In this document: positions 1 through 10,605 of the stretch, one piece after another
Numbering within the stretch: the stretch's first letter is position 1
Layout: each line of letters starts with the position of its first letter
DNA from: a bacterium
GTDB lineage: Bacteria; Zhuqueibacterota; Zhuqueibacteria; Residuimicrobiales; Oceaniaggregativiventaceae
Length of the DNA: 64,000 nt
Direction: 5' to 3'
NCBI GenBank assembly: GCA_029565675.1
Contig: JAKQNP010000002.1
Span: forward strand, 248,001-312,000
Position numbers and translations under genes: made by a program
Notes under the pieces: model-generated
Told to the model about the DNA's origin: nothing
The model's input: only the letters and a program-made list of their open reading frames with translations
The model's database searches: none

Positions 1-764
1 CCCAACGTCGCTTCAAAGACATCGCTAAAGTTGGTTGACATCCAGATGTTTTCAATCAGATCGAGGATTTTGGCTTCTCCAAAAGTGTCGGCAATGTATT
101 TGATCGCCGCCTGGCCTTCTTTATACATTAAAAAAGAGCCATTGATCTGGTAGATGTTGCTGAGAGGGTAGAGGTAGCCGTTGAGAATGGCATCGCGCGT
201 GAACATTTCCGCCTGCGAATCCCAACCTGAAGACCAGTATTCGGCCAGGCCTTCTACAAACCAGAGCGGCAGCCCGGGATGGTTGTTCTGGCGATGTCTC
301 TTAAGGATTTGAAATTCTAGGCTGTGGGTAAAGACGTGCACAAGTTCGTGTCGCAAGACATGCTTAAAATCGGGAATCGACCCGTTGGCCGGCACCACCA
401 CTCGACCTTTGATAAACTCGAAGAATCCTCCAACCCCTTCAGGAATCAGATAAGGGATGGTGTTGGTCTCTTGAAAGTGGGCCTGGGTGGCATAAAAAAT
501 CAGCGGTATGCGTTGTTGGACAGTGTGGTTGAATTTGTTTTCCAGAAACCGGTAGGTTTCTTCAGCATAGGCGGCACCGATTTCCGCCAACTCGCGCATT
601 TCTGGATAGTAATAGATGTCGAAATGGTCGGTCTCCAGCACATGCCAATCGAATTGGTTGTACTGAATTTTGTTGCGGCCAAAATAGTACTGGCAGAAGC
701 CGTTTTTCGACTGCAACAGGAAGAGCAAAACAAATAAAACTTTAAGCAGGGTCTTGAATTTCAT
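1..764 (-). CDS. Secreted peptidase-MA-like metalloprotease, N-terminal part (cut by window edge)
   Basis: The reading frame is open from an ATG at 764 to the window edge, giving 254 residues of a longer protein. Residues 1-25 look like a signal peptide (hydrophobic LFVLLFLLQ-type core). A zinc-peptidase motif HELVH lies at about 139-143, followed by a downstream EGLAEY glutamate near 170. This is the gluzincin layout of the peptidase-MA-like family, often found in front of TolB-type propellers. The same layout recurs in the protein at 44282-47152 (shared FDWHVLETDHF / RWQILESDHF type start, HELVH and WF(V/I)EGLA), so the two are paralogues. It follows the acetyltransferase gene by 31 bp and is probably in its operon. 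The C-terminal domains lie outside the window. Substrate is unknown. Confidence 0.85.
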   Translation of the reverse strand, partial: MKFKTLLKVLFVLLFLLQSKNGFCQYYFGRNKIQYNQFDWHVLETDHFDIYYYPEMRELAEIGAAYAEETYRFLENKFNHTVQQRIPLIFYATQAHFQETNTIPYLIPEGVGGFFEFIKGRVVVPANGSIPDFKHVLRHELVHVFTHSLEFQILKRHRQNNHPGLPLWFVEGLAEYWSSGWDSQAEMFTRDAILNGYLYPLSNIYQINGSFLMYKEGQAAIKYIADTFGEAKILDLIENIWMSTNFSDVFEATL

Positions 765-795
765 GGCCCTCGCCGACTTGTATTTTTTCTGTTAT

Positions 796-1962
796 TTACT
801 GCCCATCGGAGCATTTTGTTTCATTTTTCACCGGTTCGCTGTTCTGGTCTATGGTTTTTTCATAAAAGCGAAAGGTTTTATACCGTTGGGCATCGAGATC
901 TTCCAGGGCGCGGATCATTGGCTCGTTGCTTTCAACGATCAGAGAACATTCTGAATCCAAAAAACCGAGTTCCCGGCCCCGCTCGATGGTATTGAGATAA
1001 AACACCAGATCAATCCCCCGATGGCGATATTCTTTGATGACTCCCATGGCGATGGTGCGCAATCGGGTGATTTTCGACATCTCGCGGATCATTTTTACAA
1101 GTCCTACCGGAAAGAGCCGGCCATTGGCTTTTTGCAGAGCCGGATTGGCATCTTTGATATTTAAAGAAAATCCGATGCAGCGGCCGTTGTGAAACGCCAG
1201 ATAGGTCAGTTCCGGGACCACCACCGGTTTGAGTTCCTTAAGCAGATGATCCAGTTCGGCATCCGTAAAGGGCACGTGTTCCCAGTTTTCCATCCAGGCA
1301 TCAGCAAAAATCTGACCGATCAGTTCAACAGCCCGGTCGAGCTGCTTCATGTCAAGAGTCTCGAATTCGATTTTTTGCTGGCGGACGAGGCGATCGCGGA
1401 TGCGGTAGAGCGACGGCGGCACCACCACATTGCGGTGCACCAAAAATGCATACCAATCGCTCGCCTTGGCCAGGCCGCTCTCCTCGACCAATTTGCGATA
1501 ATAGGGCGGACTATAGGCCGTCATGATTACCGGAGGATCGTTAAAACCATCGACAAGAATGCCGCTGATGTCGTACAACCCAAAACTCATCGGCCCCAAC
1601 ATCCGTTTTTTGCCGCGGTCCCTTAACCATCTCTCTGCAGCGGCAATCAGCGCCTTGGCCGCATCCACATCCTCGATGCATTCAAAAAAACCAAAGAAGC
1701 CGGTATCTTGATTGCGGAAACGCTCATATTGGTGGTTGACATGAGCAGAAATGCGACCTACAGGTGTCTTGCCCTTGTACACCAGAAAGAGCGCCGCCTC
1801 GCCGTTCTGGAAGAAAGCCCCACTCTTCGGCGATAGAGCTTTTTCTTCACTGCTCAGCAGGGGGGGAACCCACTGGGGAATGTCGCTATAGATTTTCCAT
1901 GGCAAACGGATAAAGTCACGCAAATCCCCGTGGCTCTGAATCTGACGCACTTGAAAATTCAT
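796..1962 (-). CDS. GNAT-family N-acetyltransferase
   Basis: A 388-residue protein. Its C-terminal half has the acetyl-CoA-binding GNAT pattern: a beta strand with YLAFHNGRCIGFSL, then IAMGVIKEYRHRGID, where the R-x-x-G/A-like turn binds the coenzyme pyrophosphate. The N-terminal ~180 residues (PWKIYSDIPQWVPPL start) are typical of a group of long, mostly uncharacterised bacterial GNAT proteins of about 380-390 residues. The acceptor substrate cannot be read from the sequence. It is the first gene of a likely two-gene operon with the metalloprotease-like gene at 1-764. The start ATG at 1962 is preceded by TTGCAGAGGTGAC, a usable Shine-Dalgarno sequence. Confidence 0.8.
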   Translation of the reverse strand: MNFQVRQIQSHGDLRDFIRLPWKIYSDIPQWVPPLLSSEEKALSPKSGAFFQNGEAALFLVYKGKTPVGRISAHVNHQYERFRNQDTGFFGFFECIEDVDAAKALIAAAERWLRDRGKKRMLGPMSFGLYDISGILVDGFNDPPVIMTAYSPPYYRKLVEESGLAKASDWYAFLVHRNVVVPPSLYRIRDRLVRQQKIEFETLDMKQLDRAVELIGQIFADAWMENWEHVPFTDAELDHLLKELKPVVVPELTYLAFHNGRCIGFSLNIKDANPALQKANGRLFPVGLVKMIREMSKITRLRTIAMGVIKEYRHRGIDLVFYLNTIERGRELGFLDSECSLIVESNEPMIRALEDLDAQRYKTFRFYEKTIDQNSEPVKNETKCSDGQ

Positions 1963-1987
1963 CTGTCACCTCTGCAAGAGATTTTTG

Positions 1988-2016
1988 TTGCTTTTTTGAA
2001 TAAAAATTCGTATTCT
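1988..2016 (+). promoter_or_regulatory. Promoter for rpsT
   Basis: TTGCTT at 1988-1993, a 17-base spacer, and TATTCT at 2011-2016 form a good vegetative promoter. Transcription would start near 2023, leaving a leader of about 110 bases before the rpsT start. The leader contains an imperfect hairpin (CCCGGAAAAGCTTTTACCGGG, about 2045-2066). The same TTGCTT-17 spacing is seen upstream of 12773 and 36605. Prediction from sequence only. Confidence 0.55.
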
Positions 2017-2132
2017 AAAAAACTTTTGAAAAGCAAAACAAGAGCCCGGAAAAGCTTTTACCGGGATTTTCACGCGGATACGATCGCCGGTTTTGGCCGA
2101 TCGGTCTGATCATTATGGGAGTCTTATAGAGC

Positions 2133-2387
2133 ATGGCACATCATAAATCAGCATTGAAGCGCATTGAAGTTTCCGAGCGCAACCGCACTCGCAATCGTCA
2201 TTACATCAGCCAATTGCGCACCGAGATCAAAAAAGTCCGCTCTGCAACCAACAAAGAAGAAGCGCAAGCGAACTATCGTCTTACGGCCTCGCTGTTGGAC
2301 AAGTTAGCACAAAAAAATATCATTCACAAGAATAAAGCAGCGAATCAAAAAGCCAAACTTGCCGAGCTGGTGAATAAAATCGCTTGA
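2133..2387 (+). CDS. rpsT: 30S ribosomal protein S20 (bS20)
   Basis: An 84-residue, lysine- and arginine-rich protein starting MAHHKSALKRIE, the typical S20 N-terminus, with the family's usual length of 80-90. It binds 16S rRNA early in assembly of the small subunit. It is a single-gene unit with its own promoter and a terminator directly downstream. The long leader and the weakly placed Shine-Dalgarno (GGGAG about 12-16 bases before the ATG) could allow translational autoregulation, as known for S20 in enteric bacteria, but this is inference. Confidence 0.95.
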   Translation: MAHHKSALKRIEVSERNRTRNRHYISQLRTEIKKVRSATNKEEAQANYRLTASLLDKLAQKNIIHKNKAANQKAKLAELVNKIA

Positions 2388-2435
2388 TGATTTGCATTCG
2401 TTTTTATCGATGCTTTCCTGATATTGGCGACAGCC

Positions 2436-2467
2436 AAAAAAGGGGTATGATTTTCATACCCCTTTTT
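2436..2467. terminator. Bidirectional intrinsic terminator between rpsT and guaB
   Basis: Left arm AAAAAGGGGTATGA and right arm TCATACCCCTTTTT pair around a three-base loop. The T-rich run on the right and the A-rich run on the left mean it can end rpsT from the left and guaB from the right. Confidence 0.85.
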
Positions 2468-2519
2468 AATTGGCTCTCAGTCGAATTGCCATGCGCCAAA
2501 TTTGGTCCACTGATTTCCT

Positions 2520-4004
<1,485 letters not shown>

Positions 4005-5531
4005 TTAAAGTAAGCCGATTTCTTCCTCTACACGCTCGACGATGCGGTTGCTGCGGATCAGGTTTTTAATCGCCAAAAGATCAGTGTGAAAAAGGCGGTC
4101 GCGCTGCAAAGTGGGGATTGCCATGCGAATTGTCTGATAAGCGATTCGCGTGCCTCGCCCAGGCTGCATTTTTTGGCGAAAATCGATCGCCTGACATCCT
4201 GCCAACAACTCGATGCCGATTATGGTCTCCGCATGGTCAAGAACTTCGAAGGCTTTGCGCGCCGCATGTGTTCCCATGCTGACGAAATCCTCCTGGTTGG
4301 CTGATGTCGGTATCGAGTCGACCGATGCCGGATGGCTCAGAACCTTGTTCTCCGATACCAACGCTGCTGCAGTCACCTGGGCAATCATAAAACCCGAGTT
4401 TGTGCCGCTTTCCGATGCCAGGAAGGGCGGTAAACCGCTCTGTACGGGATCCAGTAAATTTTCAAGACGGCGTTCGGAAATATTGGCCAGCTGAGCAAGT
4501 GCGATCGCCAACACATCGGCTGCCAGCGATATCGGCTGTCCGTGGAAATTGCCACCGGATAAAACGTCTTTGTCCTGATAAAAAACCAGGGGATTGTCGG
4601 TGGCAGCATTGATTTCGGTCAACACCACGCTTTGAACATAATTGATCGCCTGGCGAACCGCGCCATGGACCTGGGGGATACAGCGCGAGCTGTATGGGTC
4701 CTGCACTTTGTTGCAATTGCGATGCGATTCGACAATCTCGCTGTTCTGCAACAGATTGCGCACATTTTGTGCGGTTTGCATTTGCTCGACAAAACCGCGC
4801 GCCACCTGGATACGCGGATCAAATGCTTTTTTGGTGTGCAATAGACTTTCGACCGTAATGGCCCCGGCTATATCCGCAAGCTTGACCAGATGCAACGCGC
4901 GGTACAACGCATAGGCCGCATAGGCCGTCATGATCTGCGTGCCGTTCAGAATCGCCAGCCCTTCTTTGGCTTGCAACACAATCGGCTGCAAGCCAGCCGC
5001 TTGCAAGGCCTGGTGGCCAGGCACAGCTTTTCCATCTGCCCACGCCTCGCCGAGCCCAAGCAAAACCAGGGTCATATGGGCAAGTGGGGCAAGATCACCA
5101 CTCGCACCAACCGATCCTTTGCATGGGATGATCGGTATGATATTTTTGTTGAGCAGAGTCAGCAAATGGTCAACGATCAGAGGCCGACAACCTGAATACC
5201 CCTTGGCCAGTGAATTGACCTTGAGCAACATCGCCGCGCGCACGATTGGAGCTGGAATGGGTTCGCCGACTCCGCAAGCGTGGCTCAACACCAGATTGAG
5301 CTGCAGCTCTTCCAGTTCATCCGACGGAACATCGATGTTGGCCAGTTTGCCAAAACCTGTGTTGACTCCATAAACTGTACGGCCGCTCTGCAGGATCTGC
5401 TCAATACAATCACGCGATTTTACCATTTCTGAAAAAGCCGATTCGGCGAGATGGGCAGGCGCATGCTTTTCTGCCACCTGGTACAAGTGGTCCAAAGAAA
5501 GTGAATGACCATTAACCCGGACAGGATTCAT
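4005..5531 (-). CDS. hutH: Histidine ammonia-lyase
   Basis: A 508-residue lyase of the aromatic amino acid ammonia-lyase family. Ala143-Ser144-Gly145 in GASGDLAPLAH would cyclise to the MIO electrophile. The loop LSHACGVGEP carries the His typical of histidine-specific enzymes, and PASVDSIPTSANQEDFVS matches HutH closely. It converts L-histidine to urocanate and ammonia. The start at 5531 is chosen because GAGGGGTG sits at Shine-Dalgarno distance; a TTG at 5561 would add ten unlikely residues. No hutU, hutI or hutG is adjacent. Instead it lies 18 bp upstream of guaB, which links histidine breakdown to purine synthesis in one probable transcript. Confidence 0.92.
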   Translation of the reverse strand: MNPVRVNGHSLSLDHLYQVAEKHAPAHLAESAFSEMVKSRDCIEQILQSGRTVYGVNTGFGKLANIDVPSDELEELQLNLVLSHACGVGEPIPAPIVRAAMLLKVNSLAKGYSGCRPLIVDHLLTLLNKNIIPIIPCKGSVGASGDLAPLAHMTLVLLGLGEAWADGKAVPGHQALQAAGLQPIVLQAKEGLAILNGTQIMTAYAAYALYRALHLVKLADIAGAITVESLLHTKKAFDPRIQVARGFVEQMQTAQNVRNLLQNSEIVESHRNCNKVQDPYSSRCIPQVHGAVRQAINYVQSVVLTEINAATDNPLVFYQDKDVLSGGNFHGQPISLAADVLAIALAQLANISERRLENLLDPVQSGLPPFLASESGTNSGFMIAQVTAAALVSENKVLSHPASVDSIPTSANQEDFVSMGTHAARKAFEVLDHAETIIGIELLAGCQAIDFRQKMQPGRGTRIAYQTIRMAIPTLQRDRLFHTDLLAIKNLIRSNRIVERVEEEIGLL

Positions 5532-5730
5532 AACAGAGCACCCCTCGATCACTGTGGCCAAATCCGGAATCCGCGACGCCGAATTTGAACCGGAAGTTTA
5601 TCAGTCAATACAGCTTGTTATGCGGATACGCTGCCAATTTAATCGATCGGCCAGAGGTAAATGATTTGGCGCTGTTATTATTACAGTTAAATTGCATGGC
5701 GACCCATATCGAGACACCATTGAATCTCGA

Positions 5731-5759
5731 ATAATAATAAATACAGGGAAAATAATCAA
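5731..5759 (-). promoter_or_regulatory. Promoter for hutH-guaB
   Basis: Read on the minus strand: TTGATT (5759-5754), a 17-base spacer, TATTAT (5736-5731). It gives a leader of about 190 bases before the hutH ATG. The rest of 5532-5933 holds no gene that I can recognise. Confidence 0.55.
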
Positions 5760-5939
5760 CTGCTTTTTAACCGGCACTTTTTTTCGTCAGGTTTCTCAGC
5801 AGAACGGGTTGCCGATCAGTGGGATCGATCGAATCGGCAGCGACTTTTTCAGCGGATCGAGTGGGCGCTAACCGTGCAGGAAGAGAATGACGGCATCACA
5901 GATGGCCGGCTTGTGAAAAGGGAATCCATCCCTAAAAAA

Positions 5940-5972
5940 AAAGAGCGGCCGCCCATAGCCGCTCTTTTTTTT
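5940..5972. terminator. Bidirectional intrinsic terminator after the lytic transglycosylase
   Basis: AAAGAGCGGC (5940-5949) pairs with GCCGCTCTTT (5958-5967) around an eight-base loop, with runs of A on the left and T on the right. It lies 20 bp past the stop codon of the minus-strand transglycosylase gene. Confidence 0.88.
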
Positions 5973-5991
5973 GGAGGATCTTTGCGCCGGT

Positions 5992-6693
5992 TTACATGGT
6001 AGCCATCGATTGGAACTGTGCGTAGAGTTTGAGTACGGCGGGGACGTAATCGCGCGTCTCGGCGTAAAGAATGCTGTTGTTGCGGTTGGATTCGAGCCAC
6101 ATCTCGGCCAGCCTGGGCCCGCCATTGTAAGCAGCCAGGCCACCATCGTGCTCGTACATCTGCACCAAGTGGCTCATGTAGCGGCACCCTAAACGTATGT
6201 TGATGATGGGGTCAAAAAGAATTTCTTCGGCTGTGGTCCATTTGATCCCCTCTTCAAGAGCCAAATACATGCCGGTCGACGGCATGATCTGCATTAATCC
6301 CATTGCCCCAACTTTTGACGTGACGACAGGATCCCAGGTTTTTGCGCTCTCGTGGGTGATCGTGGCCAGAATAAAGTCGATGTTCAGGTTTGGATACTTG
6401 ATCGACATTTCATAGATTTCGTTGGCGATGGCTTGCCGTCTCTCTGATTCCATCTTGGGATTATATCGGGAAATGATTTCCTTGATCTTGACCAAACTCG
6501 CAGAGCGTTGCCTCTGTAATTGCGCCAGGTGGCTGTTGGTGTGCAGCAGAATGGATAAATCCCTTTCTCCGGATGCGCTTGGCATCGGCCTCAGGTGCTG
6601 ATCCAACATAACCATGGCGATACTGAAAAGAAAGAGGTTGACAGCAAGCACCAGCCCGGCTTTTTTCAGCTCTGTGGAGAGCGATGCGCTCAT
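5992..6693 (-). CDS. Membrane-anchored lytic transglycosylase (SLT domain)
   Basis: A 233-residue protein with one N-terminal membrane segment at about residues 13-32 (LVLAVNLFLFSIAMVML) and a C-terminal SLT/goose-lysozyme-like domain. The motif THES carries the catalytic Glu, followed by SKVGAMGLMQIMPSTG and LAAYNGGP, all family hallmarks. It cleaves peptidoglycan between MurNAc and GlcNAc with formation of an anhydro-sugar end, acting in the periplasm. The ATG at 6693 is chosen because AAGGAGA precedes it; a TTG 21 bases upstream is less likely. It stands alone, with its own terminator. Confidence 0.9.
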   Translation of the reverse strand: MSASLSTELKKAGLVLAVNLFLFSIAMVMLDQHLRPMPSASGERDLSILLHTNSHLAQLQRQRSASLVKIKEIISRYNPKMESERRQAIANEIYEMSIKYPNLNIDFILATITHESAKTWDPVVTSKVGAMGLMQIMPSTGMYLALEEGIKWTTAEEILFDPIINIRLGCRYMSHLVQMYEHDGGLAAYNGGPRLAEMWLESNRNNSILYAETRDYVPAVLKLYAQFQSMATM

Positions 6694-7161
6694 TTGGTTT
6701 CTCCTTGAATGCAAAACGAAAGATGCTGAAAAGGGTCAGGGTTGTGCGTCAATTTGTTGATGTTTTGGCGTTCAGATAACACAATATGTTGCTGGAATAT
6801 TCCCTAACCCATCTGTTCTAGGCTGCTGCAAGATATATGCCATCCAGAGCTTTTTCCATGACAATTGCTGTCTCCCTGCGGCAATGGAATCTATCGATTT
6901 TTCGAAAAATCAAGGGTGAGAGAGGTCACAGAATGGCAAAATGGGGCCCAAACCGCCTTTTTACCCTCACCTCGGCGGCTGATCGCGGTTGGTCTCTATT
7001 CGGCACTGTTCAATTTTGGTACAGTCAGGATTTCTCTGCTCTTTTAGGAAACATTTTTCCCCTTTTGTGCCCGTTATCCCTCTCATTCGTCTGCCGGCAG
7101 CGAAATCCACGGGTGTTGTGGCAGATGAGGGTCAAAACAGGGTCTATCTCTGGCTTCTGTC
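6694..7161. other. Intergenic stretch without a recognisable gene
   Basis: This stretch separates the divergent transglycosylase and pckA genes. Open frames of 60-115 codons exist (for example 6837-7184), but none has a convincing Shine-Dalgarno, a domain or a typical protein composition. It holds the pckA promoter at its right end and otherwise no feature I can name. Confidence 0.6.
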
Positions 7162-7190
7162 TTGACAATTTCATAAAAGTGTGATATTTT
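7162..7190 (+). promoter_or_regulatory. pckA: Promoter for pckA
   Basis: TTGACA (7162-7167), a 17-base spacer, TATTTT (7185-7190). The -35 element is perfect. The same hexamers and spacing occur upstream of the symporter operon at 12546-12574. The leader to the TTG start is about 58 bases. Confidence 0.7.
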
Positions 7191-7254
7191 GAAAAGATGA
7201 TCAGAGTTATGTTCAGTGCGGATTGACCAACACCTGTTAAGGGAGGAACACCAT

Positions 7255-8901
7255 TTGAAGAAAAACAGTGCTCTGCTTGCACAGGTTTTACAAACACATC
7301 CTGATGTGGTTAAAAATCCTTTGCGCCGCCAACTCATTCAACAAGTTGTCGATTTCCAAGAGGCTCTGATTGCAGCAAATGGCTGCCTGGCCACCTGGAC
7401 CGAGATCAACTCGACCGGCCGCTCGCCGATGGACACTCTGATTGTACGCTATGAAGAGATCGAAAAAAATATCGACTGGGATTCTCCCAACAATATAGCA
7501 GTAGAATCCTCGACTTTTGCCGATCTTTGGCAGGATGCGCTAGATGTGCTGCAAGGAGCGAAGCGGATTTTTGTCACCGAGCGCGTGGTCGGGGCCGATC
7601 CGGACTATGCTCTGCAGGTGCGCACTGTGACCAGCAGCCCTTTGACTGCACTTTTTACCTACAATATGTTTCGCCCGGTCTTGCCAGAGATCTCGAACAG
7701 CAGATTTTTCGGCCGCGGATTCGATCTGCTGGTTGTGCCCTATGACAAGCTCAATCGGGAAAGATATGCCGGTCGTTTGCGCCGACTTGCTGACGGCCGG
7801 ACATCCGATATGGCCATCGTGATGGATTTCCGTCATCGCCTTGGCCTCGTATTCGGTTCAGCCTACCAGGGCAGTGTAAAAAAACTGGTTTTTTCTGTGA
7901 TGAACTATTACCTGCCGCAAGAAGGTATTCTGCCACTGCACTGTTCAGCCAACGAAAACAAACAGAGAGACCTGGCGCTTTTTCTCGGATTGTCGGGTAC
8001 AGGCAAGACCACTCTATCGGCGGATCCCAAACGCGCTCTGCTCGGCGATGATGAGCATGGGTGGAGCGATCATGGAATTGCCAATTTTGAGTATGGCTGT
8101 TATGCCAAACTCATCAATCTCAATCCGAAAAAGGAACCGGAGATCCATCAGGCGGTTTTTCACCAGGATCATTACTTGGAACACGGCGCCATCGTTGAGA
8201 ACGCACTGATGTTTCCGAATGGGTCCTTCGACTTGAACGATGAGAGGTTGACGCCGAACAGCCGGGCTTCCTTTCCACTTTCATTTTTGTCCAACATCAA
8301 GCCGTCTGCGGTTGGACCACACCCCAAAACCATCATTTTCCTCACCGCAGATGCCAACAGTGTCTTGCCGCCTGTGGCAAAGTTGACAGCTGAACAAGCG
8401 ATGTTGTGGTTTTTGCTCGGCTATACCAGCAAGCTTGCCGGCACAGAAACCGGTATTGTCGAACCGGTGTCGACTTTTTCGCGTTTTTTTGGTCAGCCGT
8501 TCATGCCCTGTCTGCCAGCCAGCTATGCCGATTTGCTCGGCCAACGGCTTAAAAAGCATGGTACGCAAGTTTATTTGGTCAACACGGGATGGAGCGGAGG
8601 ACCTTATGGCGTTGGCAGGCGCATGGATATCACCTTAACCCGCACAATTATCGATGCTGCGCTCAACGGAGGGCTCGCCTCGGTTCCACTGCGCAACGAT
8701 CCTTTGTTCCATCTGCAAGTTCCTCTGCATTGTCCAGGGGTGGATGACCAGTTGCTCGATCCGGCCGAGACGTGGAGCGACAAGGATGCCTTCCGCGGTC
8801 GCGCCCAAAAGCTGGCGGGCGAATTCAGCGTTAATTTCGACAAAGCTTATAAGAACAAAAAAATCGATAAAACGATCGTCTCCCAATGTCCGGGCAAATA
8901 G
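7255..8901 (+). CDS. pckA: Phosphoenolpyruvate carboxykinase (ATP)
   Basis: A 548-residue enzyme that interconverts oxaloacetate + ATP and phosphoenolpyruvate + ADP + CO2, the entry to gluconeogenesis. It shows the P-loop GLSGTGKTT (residues 245-253), the metal-binding LLGDDEHGW, and the substrate region MNYYLPQEG...LHCSAN, all of the ATP-dependent PckA family (usual length 520-550). The TTG at 7255 is preferred as start because GGGAGG lies eight bases upstream; a GTG at 7216 would add 13 residues with no ribosome site. It is a single gene with a strong promoter, convergent with the GH20 gene. Confidence 0.93.
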   Translation: MKKNSALLAQVLQTHPDVVKNPLRRQLIQQVVDFQEALIAANGCLATWTEINSTGRSPMDTLIVRYEEIEKNIDWDSPNNIAVESSTFADLWQDALDVLQGAKRIFVTERVVGADPDYALQVRTVTSSPLTALFTYNMFRPVLPEISNSRFFGRGFDLLVVPYDKLNRERYAGRLRRLADGRTSDMAIVMDFRHRLGLVFGSAYQGSVKKLVFSVMNYYLPQEGILPLHCSANENKQRDLALFLGLSGTGKTTLSADPKRALLGDDEHGWSDHGIANFEYGCYAKLINLNPKKEPEIHQAVFHQDHYLEHGAIVENALMFPNGSFDLNDERLTPNSRASFPLSFLSNIKPSAVGPHPKTIIFLTADANSVLPPVAKLTAEQAMLWFLLGYTSKLAGTETGIVEPVSTFSRFFGQPFMPCLPASYADLLGQRLKKHGTQVYLVNTGWSGGPYGVGRRMDITLTRTIIDAALNGGLASVPLRNDPLFHLQVPLHCPGVDDQLLDPAETWSDKDAFRGRAQKLAGEFSVNFDKAYKNKKIDKTIVSQCPGK

Positions 8902-9022
8902 ACTGCATTGCCGGATCACCCCAGCGGAGAATGCCTCGATTCGGTTGCGGGAAATGGATGGCATGGAGAAAACCTGGCGGCCGCACTTGAGCGCAAAAGC
9001 AAGAGCTGCGGAGCGGTTTTGC

Positions 9023-10600
9023 CTAAAAGGTGCCGGGCGGACGGATCGACGACCTGTTCACGTACGGGGGATAAATGGGACCCACATCGACAGTGCAGAG
9101 TTGGCGCAGCAAATCGACCATTTTTTCGCTTCGGTGCAGGAACTCGGTTAAATTCTTCTTTTCGTCACCGCTCCAACCGAATTCAGCTGTCACCAGCAGG
9201 CGCGGCCAGAGCAGGAAGTCGAGATCTTTCTGCGGATAGCACCACATGCACGCCTCGACTCCATACACCCGGGCGATTTCCTCTGTTGTCAGATTTGCCG
9301 GCAACAGGCGGTCATGATAGAGCCTCTCGATCGACAGGTCAGAGTGGGAATAATCGAGATACATGCGGCTCTCCACAAGTTGTGAGAGAACCACAGTATG
9401 TCCCTGCTGCAGAATTTTTACCAGCTGGTCGGCCGGCCAGCACCAATGCTGAACCAATCCTTCTCTTGACAAATCTTTTGCCCAGGTGATCTCCTCCCAG
9501 CCCATCAGCTTTTTCCCCAGCTTGTGCAGGATCTGTTGCACTTGGAGCAAAAATTGGCATTGCAGTTCGCGATAAACTCGCTCCGGCGGCCAGCCGTGTT
9601 GACGCACCAGCGCTTGGCAATCCGGGCACATGTCCCATGGCCCTGTTTTATCCTCTTCGCCGCCTGCACCGCCGACTTCATCTGAGCCGATATGCACAAC
9701 CGGTGCCGGAAAAAGAGCTGCCATTTCGGCCAGGAACCCTTCGATGAATTCAAAAGTACTTGCCTTGGAAACGCAAAGTGCGGTGTTGTTGTTGCCGTAA
9801 CGCTTGTCTCGCAAATCGAGGCGTTTTCCCAGGCAATGCAGAAAAGGCAGTGCGTGCATCAGTGCATCCGCATGTGCCGGCATGTCGAACTCCGGGACCA
9901 CGGTCACGCCCCGTACAAGCGCATAGTTGATCAATTCTTTCATCTGTTCCTGGCTGTAAAATCGGCCTCTCGAGGAATAGGCGGTCAATTCAGGATACAC
10001 TTTGCTTTCCACACATATGCTCTGGTCGTCGGTCAGATGCAGGTGCAGTGTGTTGAGTTTGCATAAGGACATCGCCTCGATCGTACGCTTGATAAATTCA
10101 GGTTCGATGAAATGGCGGGCCGGATCGAGCATCAATCCGCGATAAGGGTAGAGAGGACCATCTTCGAAAAAACCACCAGCAATAACCGGCTGATTTTGCC
10201 TGTCCAGCGTGACGAGCTGGATTAGCGTCTGCATCGCATACAGAAAACCGCTGCTGCTGGCTGCACGGACCACAGCTCCCTGTTCATTGACGGACAGCAC
10301 GTATTGTTCGGCATCCATCGCGCTCTTTGCTCGACGTTTGGTTTTATTCTCCATTGCAAAAAAAGCAAAGGGTGCTTTGTTCCCTATATAGATCGAGTCT
10401 TGTGGAACGGAACGGTGCAGGACGACTGGTGTATGACGCTGGAAAATTCTGGCGAGCTGGCCAGAAAAGGAGTAAGCGGCAGAGAGCAGTCCTGGATCAG
10501 CTCCGGTTGGGCAATAAATCTGTGTTTGTCCGGTGAACAGGTAATTTCCAACACCTGCTTTCGAAACAGTTGCCCGAGGTAATAGGGTTGCAGCGGTCAT
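9023..10600 (-). CDS. Beta-N-acetylhexosaminidase, GH20 family
   Basis: A 525-residue glycoside hydrolase releasing terminal GlcNAc or GalNAc by substrate-assisted catalysis. Asp307-Glu308 in HIGSDEVGG are the catalytic pair. RGLMLDPARHF marks the start of the barrel, LHLHLTDDQS follows, and a WGEE-like MGWEEITWAKD lies later. No signal peptide is obvious, so it probably acts in the cytoplasm on imported sugars. The start at 10600 has GGGAG about ten bases upstream. The gene begins 5 bp after the symporter stop codon, so the two form an operon that probably imports and trims amino-sugar oligosaccharides. Confidence 0.9.
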   Translation of the reverse strand: MTAATLLPRATVSKAGVGNYLFTGQTQIYCPTGADPGLLSAAYSFSGQLARIFQRHTPVVLHRSVPQDSIYIGNKAPFAFFAMENKTKRRAKSAMDAEQYVLSVNEQGAVVRAASSSGFLYAMQTLIQLVTLDRQNQPVIAGGFFEDGPLYPYRGLMLDPARHFIEPEFIKRTIEAMSLCKLNTLHLHLTDDQSICVESKVYPELTAYSSRGRFYSQEQMKELINYALVRGVTVVPEFDMPAHADALMHALPFLHCLGKRLDLRDKRYGNNNTALCVSKASTFEFIEGFLAEMAALFPAPVVHIGSDEVGGAGGEEDKTGPWDMCPDCQALVRQHGWPPERVYRELQCQFLLQVQQILHKLGKKLMGWEEITWAKDLSREGLVQHWCWPADQLVKILQQGHTVVLSQLVESRMYLDYSHSDLSIERLYHDRLLPANLTTEEIARVYGVEACMWCYPQKDLDFLLWPRLLVTAEFGWSGDEKKNLTEFLHRSEKMVDLLRQLCTVDVGPIYPPYVNRSSIRPPGTF

Positions 10601-10605
10601 GATTC

